From Bacillota bacterium (lineage in GTDB: Bacteria; Bacillota; Clostridia; Acetivibrionales; DSM-2933), in NCBI GenBank assembly GCA_023441845.1, contig JAEZNF010000471.1, positions 1-5,569 on the forward strand: a stretch of 5,569 nucleotides of DNA, read 5' to 3'. The notes beneath the pieces are model-generated. The model was not told the origin of the DNA and ran no database searches. It worked only from the letters and a program-made list of their open reading frames with translations. The position numbers were made by a program, and so were the translations under genes. Below, in pieces: positions 3,383-5,569 of the stretch. The first letter of the stretch is position 1. Each line of letters opens with the position of its first letter.

Positions 3383-5569
3383 GTAAAAAAGAAAAAAGTA
3401 TTAGTGTTCGGTTTAATTCTATGCATTCTATCCTCCCTATTTTGTGTGCAGGGTAATGCAGCTACACCTGTAGTTCCAACAGTAGGTGCATTTGAATCGG
3501 GAGTTTACAGGAATTTATTCGCTGAAATGGGGAAATCCGAGCAAGAAATTGCCGAAAAGATTGAGAAAGAGTTTCAATCATTATTTCATGGTGACAATAA
3601 CCATAAGATCATGTATGAAGTAGGTACCGATATGGCATATATTCTTGACGTCAATAATAATGACGTCCGTAGTGAAGGCCAGTCATACGGAATGATGGCG
3701 TGTGTCCAATTGGATAAGAAGACGGAGTTTGACAAGCTGTGGAAATGGGCAAAGACATATATGCAGCATACCAGCGCGGATTTAAAAGGATTTTTTGCTT
3801 GGCAATTACGTACGAACGGAACCATAATGGATAAAACACCTGCTTCCGACGGAGATGAATATTTCGCAATGGCACTTTTGTTTGCTGCAAAACGTTGGGG
3901 TAACGGTACCGGGATTTTCAACTATGAAGCCGAAGCTCATGCAATATTGGATGCAATGCTTCATCAGTCTGATGACGGACAAGGATACAACATGATAAAT
4001 AAAAACTCAAACCAGGTTGTTTTCTGTCCTACTGCCGGTAACTATGATTTTACCGATCCTTCATACCATCTCCCTGGTTTCTATGAACTGTATGCTTTAT
4101 GGGGACCTGAAAGAGACAGGGAAACATGGAAAAAAGTTGCTGCAACAAGCAGAGAATTTTTTAAGAAGACAACAAATTCAACAACAGGCTTGGGTCCGGA
4201 TTATGCAACATTTGAAGGAGCCGGATACCATGCATCATTCAGTTCCGATGCTCATGAAGATTTCCGTTACGATGCTTGGCGTATAGCTCAAAATATTGCT
4301 TTTGACTATGCCTGGTTTGCAAAAGATGACTGGGCAAAAACCCATGCGGACAGGATACAGGATTTCTTTATGAAGCAGGGTCTTTCAAACTATGGAAACT
4401 GTTTTACTCTTTCAGGTACAAAAACAAGTAGTGACCATTCACCTGGACTTGTAGCCATGAATGCTGTTGCGAGTTTGGCAGCAACAAAATCACAAGCATA
4501 TGATTTTGTAAATGAATTATGGAAGTTATCTGCACCAAGCGGGCAATACAGGTATTATGACGGATGTCTCTATATGTTCGGGCTGCTTCATTGCAGCGGT
4601 AATTACAAGATTTGGGGTGCAGAACAGGCTAGTCCTACTCCGACTGATGCTAAGCCTACTCCAACAAACCCCAAACCCACTTCAGCAAAGAAAACTGGAG
4701 ATTTCAACCATGACGGTGTCATAAATATGGTCGATGTAATGCGTTTAGCAAATGCGTTCAATTCAGTTAAAGGTGACGCAAGATATGTGGAAGAATATGA
4801 CCTTAACAATGACAATGCCATAAGTATGTCTGATGTTATGATACTTGCGGCAAAGTTTAATACAAAGGTACCTGTGGATCCAACAGATGAAGCAACACCT
4901 ACGCCAACAAAAAAGGTATCCACACCTACACCTACAAAAGCACCTACACCTACTCCATCCAAGCTTGGTAAAGTTATTGCGCTGACATTTGATGATGGTC
5001 CAAGCAGCCAAACAACTTTAGTACTTGATAAACTTAAACAATACAATGCCAAGGCTACATTTATGCTTATCGGAAATAAAATCAGCTCAGCAGATTCAGT
5101 TATGAAAAGAATCGTAAGTGAGGGACATGAATGCGGAAACCATTCATGGAGTCACCCAAGTTCAGGTTTGAGTGGTATGTCATCTGATCAACTAAACTCG
5201 GAGATTAATCAAACTAATGCTGCTATCAAAAAGTATACGGGTTCGGACCCTAAGTTTTTCCGTGCACCGAATCTACAAGTAGGCGGGTCCATGACCTCGA
5301 CTATAAGATTACCGTTTGTAGTGGGTGTTATAGCACAGGATTGGAATGGCGGGTCAGCAACAACAGCTGAGGCAAGAGCAAATATAGTAAAAAGTCAAGC
5401 TAGAGATGGTTCTATTGTATTGATGCATAGTGACCAACCAGGATATCATCCGACACCTGAAGCCTTAGATATAATAATTCCATATTTCCAACAGCAAGGC
5501 TACACTTTTGTTACCTTAAGTGAATTGTTTGCTGCTAAAGGAAAAACACCACAACCAGGTGTGTCGTAT
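3380..5569 (+). CDS. Secreted dockerin-bearing xylanase/acetylxylan esterase: GH8 - dockerin - CE4 (3' end outside the window)
   Basis: 730 codons without a stop; the 3' end is missing. Residues 1-27 are a signal peptide (KKKK, hydrophobic core, cleavage near GNA/ATP). GH8 spans about 36-412 and resembles Bacillus halodurans Rex (reducing-end xylose-releasing exo-oligoxylanase) and Pseudoalteromonas xylanase pXyl. Expected key residues are present: general acid E99 in SEGQSYG, D157 in SDGDEYF, Y229 in DPSYHLP (Rex Y198) and general base D298 in YDAWR (Rex D263). A Pro/Thr linker (about 418-436) leads to a dockerin (441-495) with two calcium loops starting at D441 and D474. A second Pro/Thr linker (about 499-528) leads to a CE4 deacetylase (530-720): TFDDGP 536-541, HSWSH 588-592, FRAPN 627-631, DW 654-655, LMH 681-683. 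The CE4 part is very like the C-terminal esterase of C. thermocellum Xyn11A, which also follows a dockerin and ends soon after this point, so probably few residues are missing. Predicted role: inverting hydrolysis of xylan chains plus metal-dependent deacetylation, outside the cell, bound to a scaffoldin. No carbohydrate-binding module is visible. Whether the GH8 is exo- or endo-acting is open. Confidence 0.93.
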   Translation, partial: MVKKKKVLVFGLILCILSSLFCVQGNAATPVVPTVGAFESGVYRNLFAEMGKSEQEIAEKIEKEFQSLFHGDNNHKIMYEVGTDMAYILDVNNNDVRSEGQSYGMMACVQLDKKTEFDKLWKWAKTYMQHTSADLKGFFAWQLRTNGTIMDKTPASDGDEYFAMALLFAAKRWGNGTGIFNYEAEAHAILDAMLHQSDDGQGYNMINKNSNQVVFCPTAGNYDFTDPSYHLPGFYELYALWGPERDRETWKKVAATSREFFKKTTNSTTGLGPDYATFEGAGYHASFSSDAHEDFRYDAWRIAQNIAFDYAWFAKDDWAKTHADRIQDFFMKQGLSNYGNCFTLSGTKTSSDHSPGLVAMNAVASLAATKSQAYDFVNELWKLSAPSGQYRYYDGCLYMFGLLHCSGNYKIWGAEQASPTPTDAKPTPTNPKPTSAKKTGDFNHDGVINMVDVMRLANAFNSVKGDARYVEEYDLNNDNAISMSDVMILAAKFNTKVPVDPTDEATPTPTKKVSTPTPTKAPTPTPSKLGKVIALTFDDGPSSQTTLVLDKLKQYNAKATFMLIGNKISSADSVMKRIVSEGHECGNHSWSHPSSGLSGMSSDQLNSEINQTNAAIKKYTGSDPKFFRAPNLQVGGSMTSTIRLPFVVGVIAQDWNGGSATTAEARANIVKSQARDGSIVLMHSDQPGYHPTPEALDIIIPYFQQQGYTFVTLSELFAAKGKTPQPGVSY
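4628..4687 (+). repeat. First Pro/Thr linker (GH8 to dockerin)
   Basis: Codes for a low-complexity stretch (residues about 417-436) of PTPT, KPTPT and PKPT units built from CCN/ACN codons. Such linkers separate modules in cellulosomal enzymes and are frequent sites of module exchange. On the minus strand these codons give a spurious GVGVG reading frame. Confidence 0.85.
4694..4867 (+). other. Dockerin module (type II-like) within the GH8-CE4 enzyme
   Basis: Two duplicated EF-hand-like loops with calcium ligands at positions 1,3,5,9,12: D441, N443, D445, N449, D452 and D474, N476, D478, S482, D485. The residues at positions 10-11, which set cohesin choice, are M450-V451 and M483-S484 rather than the Ser-Thr pairs of C. 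thermocellum enzyme dockerins. The helices (DVMRLANAFN, DVMILAAKFN) and the connector KGDARYVEEYDLN resemble the type II dockerin of CipA (KGSANYVEELDIN, from memory). It binds a scaffoldin or cell-surface cohesin; the partner is not in this window. Confidence 0.8.
4874..4963 (+). repeat. Second Pro/Thr linker (dockerin to CE4)
   Basis: Codes for residues about 499-528, with units TPTPTKK, STPTPTK and APTPTPSK. At DNA level it holds near-repeats of CCTACACCTAC, which could recombine or slip. It joins the dockerin to the esterase module. Confidence 0.85.

Noticed and set aside
3380..3463. Lipoprotein signal (Cys22 in the leader peptide)
   Set aside because: Residues before the Cys are Ser-Leu-Phe, not a lipobox ([LVI][ASTVI][GAS]C); an ordinary signal-peptidase I site near GNA/ATP fits better.
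3586..4724. Other open frames within the GH8 region (minus 3586-3921 and 3651-3890; plus 4017-4286 and 4512-4724)
   Set aside because: All are out of frame with a continuous GH8 sequence containing every expected catalytic motif, and none has recognisable protein features or a good ribosome site.
4603..5052. Minus-strand open frame of 149 codons rich in VGVGVG
   Set aside because: It is antisense to the Pro/Thr linkers, dockerin and CE4 start; the Val-Gly repeats are the reverse reading of CCN/ACN codons. The plus frame carries clear domain motifs throughout.

Overview
The window looks like AT-rich genomic DNA from an anaerobic, cellulosome-forming member of the Clostridia, in the Acetivibrio / Hungateiclostridium / Pseudobacteroides / Ruminiclostridium neighbourhood. 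The main evidence is a secreted xylan-degrading enzyme that carries a dockerin and Pro/Thr linkers. The dockerin resembles type II-like dockerins rather than the classic C. thermocellum enzyme (type I) dockerins. I cannot name the species.

Layout. (1) Positions 1-49, minus strand: the first 16 codons of a gene that leaves the window. The N-terminus and a strong Shine-Dalgarno identify it as a probable NCS2-family purine permease. (2) Positions 50-373: a 324-bp divergent intergenic region with a candidate permease promoter, a perfect 14-bp palindrome plus a degenerate copy, a pair of direct repeats and candidate promoters for the rightward gene. (3) Positions 374-3187, plus: a 937-residue STAND-class regulator with an NB-ARC-type ATPase, a TPR array and a C-terminal AraC-type DNA-binding domain. 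(4) Positions 3188-3379: a 192-bp intergenic region with a consensus -10, A-rich direct repeats 42 bp apart and a hairpin-rich leader. (5) Positions 3380-5569, plus: an open-ended gene (730 codons visible) with a GTG start. It encodes signal peptide - GH8 xylanase - linker - dockerin - linker - CE4 (NodB-fold) acetylxylan esterase.

How the parts may fit together. The GH8 module would cleave xylan or xylo-oligosaccharides. The CE4 module would remove the acetyl groups that block xylanases. The dockerin would attach both activities to a scaffoldin. The regulator directly upstream is built like MalT (STAND ATPase, sensor repeats, DNA-binding effector) but ends in an AraC domain. It is a good candidate for an inducer-dependent activator of the downstream enzyme gene and perhaps of further hemicellulase genes; this is inferred from position and architecture. 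The permease is probably an unrelated housekeeping neighbour.

Points most worth a second look: the GH8-dockerin-CE4 architecture; the hybrid Rex/endoxylanase character of the GH8 active-site loop; the type II-like dockerin; the STAND-AraC regulator beside it; and the start of the enzyme gene, where a better-placed ATG lies out of frame by one nucleotide across two A6 tracts.
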